Below are positions 9,037-17,302 of a stretch of 34,818 nt of DNA, in pieces. A model generated the notes under the pieces. The model did not search any database and had not been told where the DNA came from. It saw only the letters and a program-made list of their open reading frames with translations. The stretch comes from SAR202 cluster bacterium. GTDB lineage: Bacteria; Chloroflexota; Dehalococcoidia; Lucifugimonadales; UBA826. The translations under genes and the position numbers were made by a program. Position 1 is the stretch's first letter, and each line of letters opens with the position of its first letter. The stretch covers positions 1-34,818 of the forward strand of contig RQOP01000058.1 in NCBI GenBank assembly GCA_008373095.1. Reading direction: 5' to 3'.

Positions 9037-9249
9037 CTAAGAACCTCCGCCTATGGCTCGCACAATTTCCAGTGAATCTCCCTCACTTAAAACTATTCCA
9101 GCATAGTCTTCCCTCTTAAGGACTTCACCATTCAAAGCAATTGCTATTGCTTTTCTCTCAGCCAACCCAAGTTCCTCTATTAGGTTTATTAGGGTTAAGC
9201 CTAGTTTAATTTCATGTGTCTTACCATTCAAATTTACAAACATCGTCAC
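9037..9249 (-). CDS. thiS: ThiS sulfur-carrier protein
   Basis: 70 aa with the ubiquitin-like ThiS pattern: N-terminal strand (FVNLNGKTHEI), middle helix (LTLINLIEELGLA), VALNGEVLKRE-type strand (seen as IALNGEVLKRE), and GDSLEIVRAIGGG. ThiS carries sulfur as a C-terminal thiocarboxylate for thiazole formation by ThiG. Last gene of the thiG-thiE-thiS operon; its GTG start overlaps the thiE stop (GTGA), and an ATG two codons later is an alternative. Odd feature: the reading frame ends GGGS, one Ser beyond the di-glycine that normally terminates ThiS and is adenylated by ThiF. No thiF is in the window. Identity is well supported by context. Confidence 0.9.
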   Translation of the reverse strand: MTMFVNLNGKTHEIKLGLTLINLIEELGLAERKAIAIALNGEVLKREDYAGIVLSEGDSLEIVRAIGGGS

Positions 9250-9881
9250 ACTTTACTTGATTTCAATACTGTAAAAATATCATGTGCGGCCAATTTCGGG
9301 CTAACAGCCTCAGATATTGCTCCAATAACTGCGACTCCTGCGGCTCCAGCTTCCATTACCTGTAGACAATTTTCTTCCTCTATACCTCCAATACCTATAA
9401 GTGGAATGGATAGTTTATTGCTAATTTCCTTTATTATTTCAGTCCCTGAAGTTTCACCGTTTGGGTGTGAATGAGAGGGAAATATGGTTCCGACCGTCAG
9501 ATAATCCATACCCTCCGATGCTGCTTCCACGGCTGCTTCAAAACTATGTACAGATCTTCCGATAATGAAGTTGTTTTTTAAATTTTGGCAATTGGAATCC
9601 AAATTATGATCTTCGGGAAAATGAATACCATCGGCGGCTACTTCTTTTGCTAAATCCACATCCCCGTTTACCATAAACATGGCCTTATCTTTGGTTAAGT
9701 CTCTTAAACTTATGGCCACTTTTAATTTTTCTGGCCCTTCCATATCTTTATCTCGAAGCTGGACCATATTAACTCCACCTGAAATGGCGTCGTCAACAAT
9801 GAATCCTAAATCTCTTTTAGAGGTCCGATTCCTATTGGTCACCAAGCATAATATAGGGTTGTTACCAATTTCTTTAATCAC
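9246..9881 (-). CDS. thiE: Thiamine-phosphate synthase
   Basis: 211 aa, the usual TIM-barrel ThiE length. It joins HMP-pyrophosphate and thiazole phosphate to give thiamine phosphate. Visible motifs are MVQLRDKD near 39-46, VNGDVDLAKEVAADGIHF, IIGRSVHS, DYLTVGTIFPS and the phosphate-binding IGIGGI. The usual GVHLGQ-type string here reads GIHFPED, a mild divergence. It starts four bases after thiG stops and its end overlaps thiS, so it is translationally coupled and controlled by the upstream TPP riboswitch. Confidence 0.95.
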   Translation of the reverse strand: MIKEIGNNPILCLVTNRNRTSKRDLGFIVDDAISGGVNMVQLRDKDMEGPEKLKVAISLRDLTKDKAMFMVNGDVDLAKEVAADGIHFPEDHNLDSNCQNLKNNFIIGRSVHSFEAAVEAASEGMDYLTVGTIFPSHSHPNGETSGTEIIKEISNKLSIPLIGIGGIEEENCLQVMEAGAAGVAVIGAISEAVSPKLAAHDIFTVLKSSKV

Positions 9882-9884
9882 AAT

Positions 9885-10661
9885 CTAACCAGAGTTAACC
9901 CCAGCACCGGGACTACTTGATATTGCTGACTCCCTTCTTTCAATACGGCCGCTTAGATAAGCTTTGCGACCAGCAGAAACACCTAGTTTAAAAGCTTCTC
10001 CCATAGCAACTGGATCTGCTGCTTGAGCAATAGCCGTGTTTACTAAGACAGCATCCGCACCAGCTTCTAGTGCCTTTGAAGCATCCGAAGGAACTGCTAA
10101 TCCAGCATCCACTACGACAGGGACTTGGACGTCACTTATGATAATTTCAATTTCTTCCATGGTTAATATACCTTGTCCAGAGCCTATAGTGGATCCGAGA
10201 GGCATGACGGTTGCACAACCCAAATCAGCAAGCCTATGAGCTAAAACAGGATCGGCATGAATGTAAGGTAGTACGTCAAATCCATCTTCGACTAATTCTT
10301 TGGCGGCATCAAAAGTGCCTATTGGGTCTGGCAATAAATGACTTATATCGGGAATGACTTCGAGTTTAACCCAAGATGAACCTGTAACTTCTCTTGCCAA
10401 CCTGGCAGTCAATACTGCCTCCTCTGAGGTTTTACTACCGGCGGTATTGGGAAGGATCGTGTAATCATCCCAGTTGAAGTAGTCCAAGATTGTTTTTTCG
10501 TTAACATCTTGCAAATTCAGCCTACCAATGGCCACAGTAATAATCTGAGTCCCAGAAGCCCTTACAGAATCTACCATCTCTTCCATAGTTCGATGGCGTC
10601 CAGTACCTACCATGAGTCTCGAAGTAAATTCCTTCCCTGCTATAACTAAAGGATCATTCAT
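9885..10661 (-). CDS. thiG: Thiazole synthase
   Basis: 258 aa, full length. ThiG condenses 1-deoxyxylulose-5-phosphate, dehydroglycine and ThiS-thiocarboxylate into the thiazole phosphate moiety. Seen: GKEFTSRLMVGTG at the start, the Schiff-base lysine K99 in WVKLEVIPD, LPYIHADPVLAHRL, AVMPLGS-type loop (ATVMPLGSTIGSGQG), VVVDAGLAVPSDA and ADAVLVNTAIAQA. First gene after the TPP riboswitch and terminator. The ATG at 10661 has a GGTGATGGAG-type ribosome binding site a few bases upstream. thiC, thiD, thiF and a glycine/tyrosine oxidase for dehydroglycine are not in the window. Confidence 0.96.
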   Translation of the reverse strand: MNDPLVIAGKEFTSRLMVGTGRHRTMEEMVDSVRASGTQIITVAIGRLNLQDVNEKTILDYFNWDDYTILPNTAGSKTSEEAVLTARLAREVTGSSWVKLEVIPDISHLLPDPIGTFDAAKELVEDGFDVLPYIHADPVLAHRLADLGCATVMPLGSTIGSGQGILTMEEIEIIISDVQVPVVVDAGLAVPSDASKALEAGADAVLVNTAIAQAADPVAMGEAFKLGVSAGRKAYLSGRIERRESAISSSPGAGVNSG

Positions 10662-10693
10662 ACTGCATCTCCATCACCCTACAAATTTTCTAA

Positions 10694-10720
10694 ACAAAAA
10701 AAATCACCCTAGGAGGGTGA
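10694..10720 (-). terminator. Intrinsic terminator forming the riboswitch expression platform
   Basis: On the minus strand TCACCCT-CCT-AGGGTGA is followed by TTTTTTTTG: a 7-bp perfect stem with a U-run, between the riboswitch and thiG. Its CCCTCC segment (10712-10717) is complementary to GGAGGG at the 3' edge of the aptamer (10742-10747), giving an alternative antiterminator pairing. The predicted logic is that TPP-bound RNA terminates and free RNA reads through. Confidence 0.9.
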
Positions 10721-10724
10721 CGGG

Positions 10725-10822
10725 AGATTGATTCCATAACTCCCTCCGCTGGCATTATCCAGTTCAGGTCTCGGGTCGGTTTCAATAAAAAAACCCTCTC
10801 AGCCGCTTAAGGCTCCCCGTGT
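10725..10822 (-). ncRNA. TPP riboswitch (THI element) upstream of thiG
   Basis: Minus-strand transcript contains the conserved aptamer landmarks in order: GGGGAGCC near the 5' side, GGCTGAGAGGG (the CUGAGA pyrimidine-sensing loop), an extended P3 insertion with GGTTT/AAACC arms, ACCTGAACTGGATAATGCC (ACCUGA and GGAUAAUGCC elements of the pyrophosphate arm), and GCGGAGGGAG closing the core. Its position between promoter, terminator and thiGES fits classic feedback control. Boundaries are approximate by about 10 bases. Confidence 0.96.
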
Positions 10823-10842
10823 ACGCAACTTTATTTTTCAAG

Positions 10843-10871
10843 AATATATGCAACATACGTGTTAAAGTCAA
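10843..10871 (-). promoter_or_regulatory. Sigma-70-type promoter of the thiGES operon
   Basis: TTGACT and TATATT with a 17-base spacer on the minus strand; the -10 ends about 20 bases upstream of the riboswitch 5' edge. Together with the riboswitch it defines the likely transcript start near 10836. Confidence 0.65.
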
Positions 10872-10926
10872 TGCTATGTCGTTCTGTGAAATTCTAATTA
10901 TGAACATATATGGTTAGGAAGCTGTT

Positions 10927-11412
10927 TTGACGCGCCATTTCACCGCTACCGGATACCTTACATGGAAGGGGGGTGTATTTCTCCACCGCCACCCCAAAAT
11001 TAATCTATGGCTACCGCCTGGTGGCCACATAGAGATTAATGAAGATCCTGCTGAAGCCGTGATCAGAGAAATAAAAGAAGAAACCGGTTTATTGGCAGCT
11101 ATATTTGAGACCCCAACATCAAAAGAATTGAATTTTGACTACCCAAAATCGATCGTACCACCGAGGTTTATCTTGGAGGAGGATATAGATGATCCAATAG
11201 ATGGATTTCACAATCACATAGATATGATTTATTACTGCCAACCTGTTAAGGGAATCAACCAATTACTACCAGGCTGGAGGTTGTTTGGCTATAAAGAGTT
11301 AAAAAAGGCTCAAAAGATTTATGAACATGATAAAGATGGTTTTGACACCTACATTCATCCTCCTGTGGACGTCATAAGCGTAGGAATAAACGCCATAGAG
11401 TCAACTTCATAG
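10927..11412 (+). CDS. Nudix hydrolase
   Basis: 161 aa with a perfect Nudix box, G33-x5-E39-x7-R47-E48-x2-E51-E52-x-G54, preceded by LWLPPGGH. Nudix enzymes cleave nucleoside diphosphates linked to another moiety. The N-terminal strand TATGYLTWKGGVFLHRHPK and the later FDYPKSIVPPRF segment suggest a variant acting on a small substrate, but specificity cannot be read from sequence. The TTG start at 10927 is the only start giving the complete first strand and has AGGAAG about five bases upstream. It diverges from the thiamine operon; co-regulation is possible, since some Nudix enzymes act on TPP intermediates, but that is speculation. Confidence 0.85.
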   Translation: MTRHFTATGYLTWKGGVFLHRHPKINLWLPPGGHIEINEDPAEAVIREIKEETGLLAAIFETPTSKELNFDYPKSIVPPRFILEEDIDDPIDGFHNHIDMIYYCQPVKGINQLLPGWRLFGYKELKKAQKIYEHDKDGFDTYIHPPVDVISVGINAIESTS

Positions 11413-11496
11413 GGCCTTTCCGATGTAAAAATGCTCTCCGTTCGGGTATTATTTTACGGCTTCAAAAATCAACTGGGATGAGGTGAAACTAACAAC

Positions 11497-12564
11497 ATGG
11501 TTCAGAATAATATCGCCGTTATCAGAGGGGATGGCATTGGTATAGAGGTGGTTGAGGAAGGTATAAAAGTGTTAGAAGCAGTGTCAGAAAACTACGATTT
11601 TCAACTTTCATTCCAAGAATTCCCGTGGAGTTCTCAATACTACATGGATACAGGCGCTATGATGCCGTCTGATGGTTTGGATACTTTGTCGGCATTTGAA
11701 GCTATCTTTTTGGGTGCTGTGGGTCATCCTGATATACAAGATCATATAACCCTCAATGGACTGTTGCTGCCAATACGCCGAAAATTTGATCAATATGTTT
11801 GTGAGAGACCGAGCGTCTTGTATGAAGGCATTGAATCACCGCTTTCAGGGAAAAAACCATTTGATATTGATATGGTCGTAATAAGAGAAAATACTGAAGG
11901 CGAATATGCAAACGTCGGCGGCTTTCAATACATGGACTTCCCTGAAGAAGTAGGGATTCAGACCGGAGTATTTACCCGTAAAGGCTGTGAAAGGGTCATA
12001 CGATATTCATTTGAATTGGCCCGTAAAAGAAACAAGAAAAAGCACCTTACATCAATCACTAAGTCTAATGCTCAAGGTTATGGAATGTTGGTGTGGGATA
12101 GGGCTTTCGATAGAATTGCCGCCGAATACCCAGATATCTCAACTTCATCTTTATTAGTGGATGCAGCAGCGATGGATTTCATCAGGAAACCTGAAGATTT
12201 TGACGTGGTTGTAGGCAGTAATCTTTTTGGAGATATTTTGACTGATATAGCAGCGATCATCACAGGAAGCATGGGATTAGCCTCCAGTGCAAACCTGGAC
12301 CCTGAAGGTAGATACCCTTCGATGTTTGAGCCCGTTCACGGTAGCGCGCCCGATATTATGGGAAAAGGGATAGCCAATCCTATGGCCCAGATTTTGACCG
12401 GAGCTATGCTACTAAAACATTTAGGTCATACCGATGCGGCTATAGATATTGAAAAGGCTGTATTGTCGGTACTTGCTGAAGGAGAAATTTTGACACCAGA
12501 TTTAGGAGGATCATCCTCTACATCTTCCGTAGGAGATGCCATAGTGGGGTCATTGGGTAAGTAA
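11497..12564 (+). CDS. Tartrate/D-malate dehydrogenase-like beta-decarboxylating dehydrogenase
   Basis: 355 aa of the isocitrate/isopropylmalate dehydrogenase superfamily. Motifs: AVIRGDGIGIEVV, LGAVGHPDIQDHITLNGLLLPIR, VVIRENTEGEYANVGG, SNLFGDILTDIAAIITGSMG, FEPVHGSAPDIMGKGIANP. The W-S-x-Y-Y after beta-2 and DHITLxGLLLPIRRxFDQYV resemble TtuC/DmlA (tartrate dehydrogenase/decarboxylase or D-malate dehydrogenase) rather than LeuB. These use NAD and a divalent metal to oxidise and decarboxylate 2-hydroxyacids. The normal YVNLRP reads YVCERP here. GAGGTG lies upstream of the ATG. It precedes leuS by 28 bases and is probably co-transcribed with it. Homoisocitrate-type specificity cannot be excluded. 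Confidence 0.82.
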   Translation: MVQNNIAVIRGDGIGIEVVEEGIKVLEAVSENYDFQLSFQEFPWSSQYYMDTGAMMPSDGLDTLSAFEAIFLGAVGHPDIQDHITLNGLLLPIRRKFDQYVCERPSVLYEGIESPLSGKKPFDIDMVVIRENTEGEYANVGGFQYMDFPEEVGIQTGVFTRKGCERVIRYSFELARKRNKKKHLTSITKSNAQGYGMLVWDRAFDRIAAEYPDISTSSLLVDAAAMDFIRKPEDFDVVVGSNLFGDILTDIAAIITGSMGLASSANLDPEGRYPSMFEPVHGSAPDIMGKGIANPMAQILTGAMLLKHLGHTDAAIDIEKAVLSVLAEGEILTPDLGGSSSTSSVGDAIVGSLGK

Positions 12565-12592
12565 CTTAAAATACCTGTTAAGAGATACGTAT

Positions 12593-15055
12593 ATGACAAC
12601 CAAAACCATAGAGACCAGATTCCCACATGAGAGTATAGAAAACAAGTGGCAGCAAAGATGGCGAGAATCCAACCTTTATAGGGTTAACGACGACGATCCT
12701 AGGCCTAAATGGTATGAGTTAACAATGTACCCATACCCTTCTGGTGATTTGCACGTAGGCCATTGGTATGCCATGACTGGCGCCGACATTCATGCCCGAT
12801 TTCGGAATATGCAAGGCTACAATGTTCTCCATCCTATGGGATTTGATGCCTTTGGACTAAATGCCGAAAACGCTGCTATTGAACGTGGTATACATCCCCA
12901 TTCTTGGACAATGGACAACATCAAACGAATGCGTGATCAATTGGCCTCCATGGGACCTATGTATGACTGGGATAGAGAAGTTGTAACTTGCGTACCGGAA
13001 TACTACAAATGGAATCAATGGTTTTTCTTACAGTTCTATAAAAATGGCCTAGCTTATCGAGATTTCGCTCCTGTCAATTGGTGCCCGTCATGTGTAACAG
13101 TGTTGGCAAATGAACAAGTGATCGACGGCGCCTGTGAAAGATGTGACACTGTAGTGACTCATCGAGACATGAATCAGTGGTTTTTTCGCATTACAGATTA
13201 TGCTGAAGAGTTGTTAGACCAGTCAAAAATGGATTGGCCCGAAAGAATCAACACCATGCAGACAAATTGGATCGGCAAAAGTGAAGGTGTTGAATTCAAA
13301 TTCGATATATCAGAACACAATTTGGATACTGAGTCACTTCTAACCTTCACGACTAGAATTGATACGGTGTATGGAGTAACTTTTGTCGTTCTTGCGCCGG
13401 AACACCCGCTGGTAGAAGCCTTAACCTCCCCAAGCCAAAAAGGTGCTGTTACCGACTACATAAATAATGCTAGGAAAGCTTCAGAAGTAGAAAGGCTAGC
13501 GACGGACAGGGAAAAGACCGGGGTTTTCCTAGGAAGCTATTGTGTTAATCCTCTAACCGAAGATCGTATCCCAATACTCATTGGCGACTATGTGCTAAAC
13601 ACCTACGGTACCGGGATAGTGATGGGCGTGCCTGCACATGATGAAAGAGATTTCATATTTGCTAAAAAATACGACCTTCCAATAAAAGTAGTCGTATCCC
13701 CAAAAGACTGGGATGGTGGGGAATTGGATGAGGCTTATCTGAACCCTGGGACACAAGTTAATTCGTCACAGTTTGATGGTTTAAATAGTGCGGAAGGCAA
13801 ACGCCTTATTGCTGAACACATTGAGGCAAATAACCTTGGCACTAGAACCGTAAATTACCGCATGCGAGATTGGCTAATATCAAGACAGCGATATTGGGGC
13901 ACACCTATTCCAATGGTGTATTGTGATGACTGTGGAGTGGTAGCTGTGAAGGAAGAGGACCTTCCCGTATTACTTCCAGAGGATGCAGAATTCCTACCGA
14001 CAGGGGAATCTCCTCTCGCAGTACATGACAAGTTTGTAAACACGGCCTGTCCTGAATGTGGGAAACCCAGTAAAAGAGAAACAGACACGATGGACACATT
14101 CGTTGATTCCTCTTGGTATTTTCTACGATATGCTAGTCCAAAGCATTCCGAATCAGCCTTTGATGAAAAATCCGCAGAGCTTTGGAATCCTGTGGATCAA
14201 TACACGGGGGGCGTTGAACATGCAGTGATGCATCTACTTTATTCACGATTCTTCGTCAAAGCTACCCGAGACCTCGGTTTAATAAAATACGACGAACCTT
14301 TCAAAAGACTTTTTAATCAAGGCACCATAATCTACAAGGGTGCAAAAATGAGCAAGTCTAGAGGCAATGTTATTGCGCCAGACGATTATGTGGATGTTGT
14401 TGGGGCTGATACGGTTCGAACCTACCTAATGTTCATAGGTCCTTGGGAACAAGGAGGAGAATGGAATGACTCTGGAATAAACGGCGCCGCTAGATGGCTT
14501 AACAAAGTTTGGGATATTTCCCAAATAGATCCCAAAACTTTCGCGGCAAACTCAGATTCCGACACTGAAAAGAATTTAAACAGACTCTTGCACAAGACCA
14601 TTATGCGAGTTGGGGAAGACATAGAAAAATTCAAATATAACACCGCTATATCCGCCTTGATGCAGTTCACAAATGCTCTAGGAGAAGACAAACTTTTTGA
14701 AAGCATTGATTATGAACAGTGGCTAAATTTGACTCGTAATTTATACATGATGATGGCTCCTATAGCTCCACACCTGTCTGAGGAACTGTGGGAAAAGTCA
14801 GGTATGAAATCCAGTGTACACATCCAAGAATGGCCTAAATATGATGCGGATTTAGCAAAAGATGACGAAATTACTCTTGTTGTACAGGTTAATGGCAAAG
14901 TTAGAGCAAAAATTTCTGCTTCAGCTAACATAACAGAAGCTGAAGCAAACGAAATAGCAATGGAAGATCCAGGTGTTCAGAAACACACTCAAGGATTAGA
15001 AATCAGGAAAGTTATATATGTGCCAGGAAAATTATTAAATATCGTCGCCAATTAG
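12593..15055 (+). CDS. leuS: Leucyl-tRNA synthetase
   Basis: 820 aa class I synthetase that charges tRNA-Leu. The HIGH signature is HVGH at 54-57 in PYPSGDLHVGHWYAMTG, and the KMSKS loop is GAKMSKSRGNV. The CP1 editing domain is present (LTFTTRIDTVYGVTFVVLAPEH and GTGIVMGVPAHDERD), and Cys pairs (CPSC...CERC and YCDDCG...CPECG) mark zinc-ribbon insertions of bacterial LeuRS. The C-terminal region (VVQVNGKVRAKI) is intact. It sits between the tartrate-dehydrogenase-like gene and leuB with short gaps. Confidence 0.98.
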   Translation: MTTKTIETRFPHESIENKWQQRWRESNLYRVNDDDPRPKWYELTMYPYPSGDLHVGHWYAMTGADIHARFRNMQGYNVLHPMGFDAFGLNAENAAIERGIHPHSWTMDNIKRMRDQLASMGPMYDWDREVVTCVPEYYKWNQWFFLQFYKNGLAYRDFAPVNWCPSCVTVLANEQVIDGACERCDTVVTHRDMNQWFFRITDYAEELLDQSKMDWPERINTMQTNWIGKSEGVEFKFDISEHNLDTESLLTFTTRIDTVYGVTFVVLAPEHPLVEALTSPSQKGAVTDYINNARKASEVERLATDREKTGVFLGSYCVNPLTEDRIPILIGDYVLNTYGTGIVMGVPAHDERDFIFAKKYDLPIKVVVSPKDWDGGELDEAYLNPGTQVNSSQFDGLNSAEGKRLIAEHIEANNLGTRTVNYRMRDWLISRQRYWGTPIPMVYCDDCGVVAVKEEDLPVLLPEDAEFLPTGESPLAVHDKFVNTACPECGKPSKRETDTMDTFVDSSWYFLRYASPKHSESAFDEKSAELWNPVDQYTGGVEHAVMHLLYSRFFVKATRDLGLIKYDEPFKRLFNQGTIIYKGAKMSKSRGNVIAPDDYVDVVGADTVRTYLMFIGPWEQGGEWNDSGINGAARWLNKVWDISQIDPKTFAANSDSDTEKNLNRLLHKTIMRVGEDIEKFKYNTAISALMQFTNALGEDKLFESIDYEQWLNLTRNLYMMMAPIAPHLSEELWEKSGMKSSVHIQEWPKYDADLAKDDEITLVVQVNGKVRAKISASANITEAEANEIAMEDPGVQKHTQGLEIRKVIYVPGKLLNIVAN

Positions 15056-15089
15056 TCGTTAGATAAGCTCGACATAAACGGAGAAGCCC

Positions 15090-16184
15090 ATGAAAGCATC
15101 CATAGCAGTTTTACCAGGGGATGGAATAGGACCAGAAGTCATTAGTGAATCGATAAAGGTACTTGAAGCTATCGGCAATAGATTTAATCACGATTTTGAG
15201 ATTGAATCCGGCAGGGTAGGGGGTAATGCAATAGATGATTATGGAACCCCTTTGCCCCAGGAAACCATTGATACCTGCAAAGATTCAGATGCAATTTTAT
15301 TCGGTGCGGTTGGGGGTCCTAAATGGGATGATCCAAATGCCGATGTTCGGCCAGAGGATGGTATTCTGGCGATCCGCAAATCATTGGGATTGTTTGCTAA
15401 TTTAAGACCCGTAAAAGTTTATCCTGCACTGATAAATTCGAGTCCCCTCAAACCAGAATTTTTGGAAGGGGTAGACATGATGGTTTTACGAGAATTAACT
15501 GGTGGATTGTATTTTGGAAAACCGAAAAAACGATGGAACACATCTAGGGGTCGGAGAGGGGTTGATACCCTTAAATATACGGAGTCTGAGATAGAACGCA
15601 TTTTGAGGGTCGGATTTGAGCTCGCAATGGAAAGGCGTAAGAAACTGACATCGGTAGACAAGCAAAATGTCTTGGAATCGTCACGGCTCTGGAGGGAAAT
15701 AGCAATTGAGGTAGGGAAAGATTATCCAGAAGTGGAATTGGACCACGTTCTAGTCGATAACGCTGCCATGCAATTGATCAGAAACCCTTCTGATTTCGAT
15801 GTAATTGTTTCCGAAAATACCTTTGGGGATATTCTCACAGATGAAGCTTCAGTCCTATCGGGATCAATGGGAATGCTGCCATCAGCAAGTTTGTCCAGTC
15901 TTCCGGGTAAATCTGGAAGGCGAACTAAAGTCAGTTTGTATGAACCTATACACGGCAGTGCCCCTGACATAGCCGGCAAAGGAATAGCCAACCCAATAGG
16001 ATGCATACTAAGCACGGCTATGATGCTTAGGCTTTCCTTTGGCATGAATGACGAAGCAGACGCAATCGAAAAATCTGTTGACGCAGCCTTAGCGGAAGGA
16101 TACAGAACCGCAGACATTGCTAGTGATGGTGGCAGTGAAGTAAACACCAGCACTATGGGCAACGTTATATCAGGCTCTATTTAG
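15090..16184 (+). CDS. leuB: 3-isopropylmalate dehydrogenase
   Basis: 364 aa, standard LeuB length. It oxidatively decarboxylates 3-isopropylmalate in leucine synthesis. Motifs: AVLPGDGIGPEV, ILFGAVGGPKWDD, GLFANLRPVKVYPAL, VLRELTGGLYFGKPKKRW, SENTFGDILTDEASVLSGSMGMLPSASL, YEPIHGSAPDIAGKGIANP. The LRELTGGLYFG string is diagnostic of LeuB against the isocitrate or tartrate relatives. Good GGAG ribosome binding site before the ATG. It follows leuS by 34 bases; leuA, leuC and leuD are not in the window. Confidence 0.97.
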   Translation: MKASIAVLPGDGIGPEVISESIKVLEAIGNRFNHDFEIESGRVGGNAIDDYGTPLPQETIDTCKDSDAILFGAVGGPKWDDPNADVRPEDGILAIRKSLGLFANLRPVKVYPALINSSPLKPEFLEGVDMMVLRELTGGLYFGKPKKRWNTSRGRRGVDTLKYTESEIERILRVGFELAMERRKKLTSVDKQNVLESSRLWREIAIEVGKDYPEVELDHVLVDNAAMQLIRNPSDFDVIVSENTFGDILTDEASVLSGSMGMLPSASLSSLPGKSGRRTKVSLYEPIHGSAPDIAGKGIANPIGCILSTAMMLRLSFGMNDEADAIEKSVDAALAEGYRTADIASDGGSEVNTSTMGNVISGSI

Positions 16185-16242
16185 CATTAGATATTTAATA
16201 AATGGATGCTATTTAGCACAGGCTGAAAAATTGAGTTTGCTT

Positions 16243-17292
16243 CTAAAACGGCAACTCTGAGGCTATGTTGTAACCTTCTGCCAATGACTGCAGTTCTCCC
16301 CAGGTAGAATCTTCTACAAATATACCTTCTTTACGTTGGCGAGTCTCATTTCGGTATTCGATTTCACCTGGATACAAAACTTCGTCAAAACCCGGAGCCG
16401 TCTCAGAACTTTTTAGATAAGCTGCGAATTCCGTGACCTCATCTTTAAAATCCTGCAGATCCCTAAAAGCTGAAACATTAAAAACTGAAATAAAACAGCC
16501 ATCATTATGCCTACCGGACGGATCATGTCCGAAGCCCAGACCGGTTAGAATTCCTGAAAATATTTCGACTATAGATGACAAACCATAACCCTTGTGGCCT
16601 TGGTCTCCACCAAGAGGTAAAATAGCACCTCCATTCTTTAATTCATTAGGATCTGTGGTATGTTCTCCATCCGCCTTAACCACCCACCCACTTGGAATGG
16701 TCCCCCCCCTTGCTTGCGCCAAATTGATCTTACCTGCAGCCACAGCACTGGTCGCCATATCAAGGAAAAATGGCCCATCCAGGTTACTAGGCATCGCGAT
16801 TGATATGGGATTCGTCCCCAATCTTTTTTCTCGGCCACCAAATGGAACCACAGCTTTTGCCGATCGGCCAGAGTCAGCAGTAATCATTCCTATCATATCT
16901 GCCTCGGCAGCCATTAGAGGGTAAGCGGCCAAACGACCAATATGACTTTGCCTGTATACAGTGGCAGCAGCTATGTTCTGAGTCCTAGCCTTTTCTATGG
17001 TCTCCCTCATTAACCGCTCCGTGACAGAATAACCAAATCCCCAGTGTCCATCCACCACAGTAGTGGTGGGGGTATCTTTGACAATCTCATATTCTGCGCC
17101 TGGAACTATGTGGCCACGATTCACCCTATCAATGTAGGTCGGTATCTGAATTATTCCATGCGAATCATGGCCAGCTAAATTGGCGCCGATAGACAAACGG
17201 GAAATAACTTTGGATTCCTCTTCTGAAGCACCGGCTTCAACAAGTAATGCTGTAGCAATTTTTTCCAATTCATCTGGCATAATTGAAGGCAT
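16243..17292 (-). CDS. Ldh_2 (malate/L-lactate/ureidoglycolate-type) dehydrogenase
   Basis: 349 aa of the non-Rossmann NAD(P)-dependent 2-hydroxyacid dehydrogenase family (Ldh_2, ComC/YiaK/AllD). The catalytic-His motif AGHDSHGIIQIPTYIDR is near residues 55-71. Others are VVDGHWGFGY, NSSHxG-type QSHIGRLAAY, KRLGTNPISIAMP and GDQGHKGYGLS. Members reduce or oxidise 2-hydroxy/2-keto acids in sulfolactate, ureidoglycolate, gulonate or proline metabolism, so the substrate is open. It follows glpK by 10 bases on the same strand, suggesting an operon with glycerol kinase; coupling to glycerol or another small polyol or hydroxyacid is inference. Convergent with leuB. Confidence 0.88.
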   Translation of the reverse strand: MPSIMPDELEKIATALLVEAGASEEESKVISRLSIGANLAGHDSHGIIQIPTYIDRVNRGHIVPGAEYEIVKDTPTTTVVDGHWGFGYSVTERLMRETIEKARTQNIAAATVYRQSHIGRLAAYPLMAAEADMIGMITADSGRSAKAVVPFGGREKRLGTNPISIAMPSNLDGPFFLDMATSAVAAGKINLAQARGGTIPSGWVVKADGEHTTDPNELKNGGAILPLGGDQGHKGYGLSSIVEIFSGILTGLGFGHDPSGRHNDGCFISVFNVSAFRDLQDFKDEVTEFAAYLKSSETAPGFDEVLYPGEIEYRNETRQRKEGIFVEDSTWGELQSLAEGYNIASELPF

Positions 17293-17302
17293 AATCTATC
17301 TC

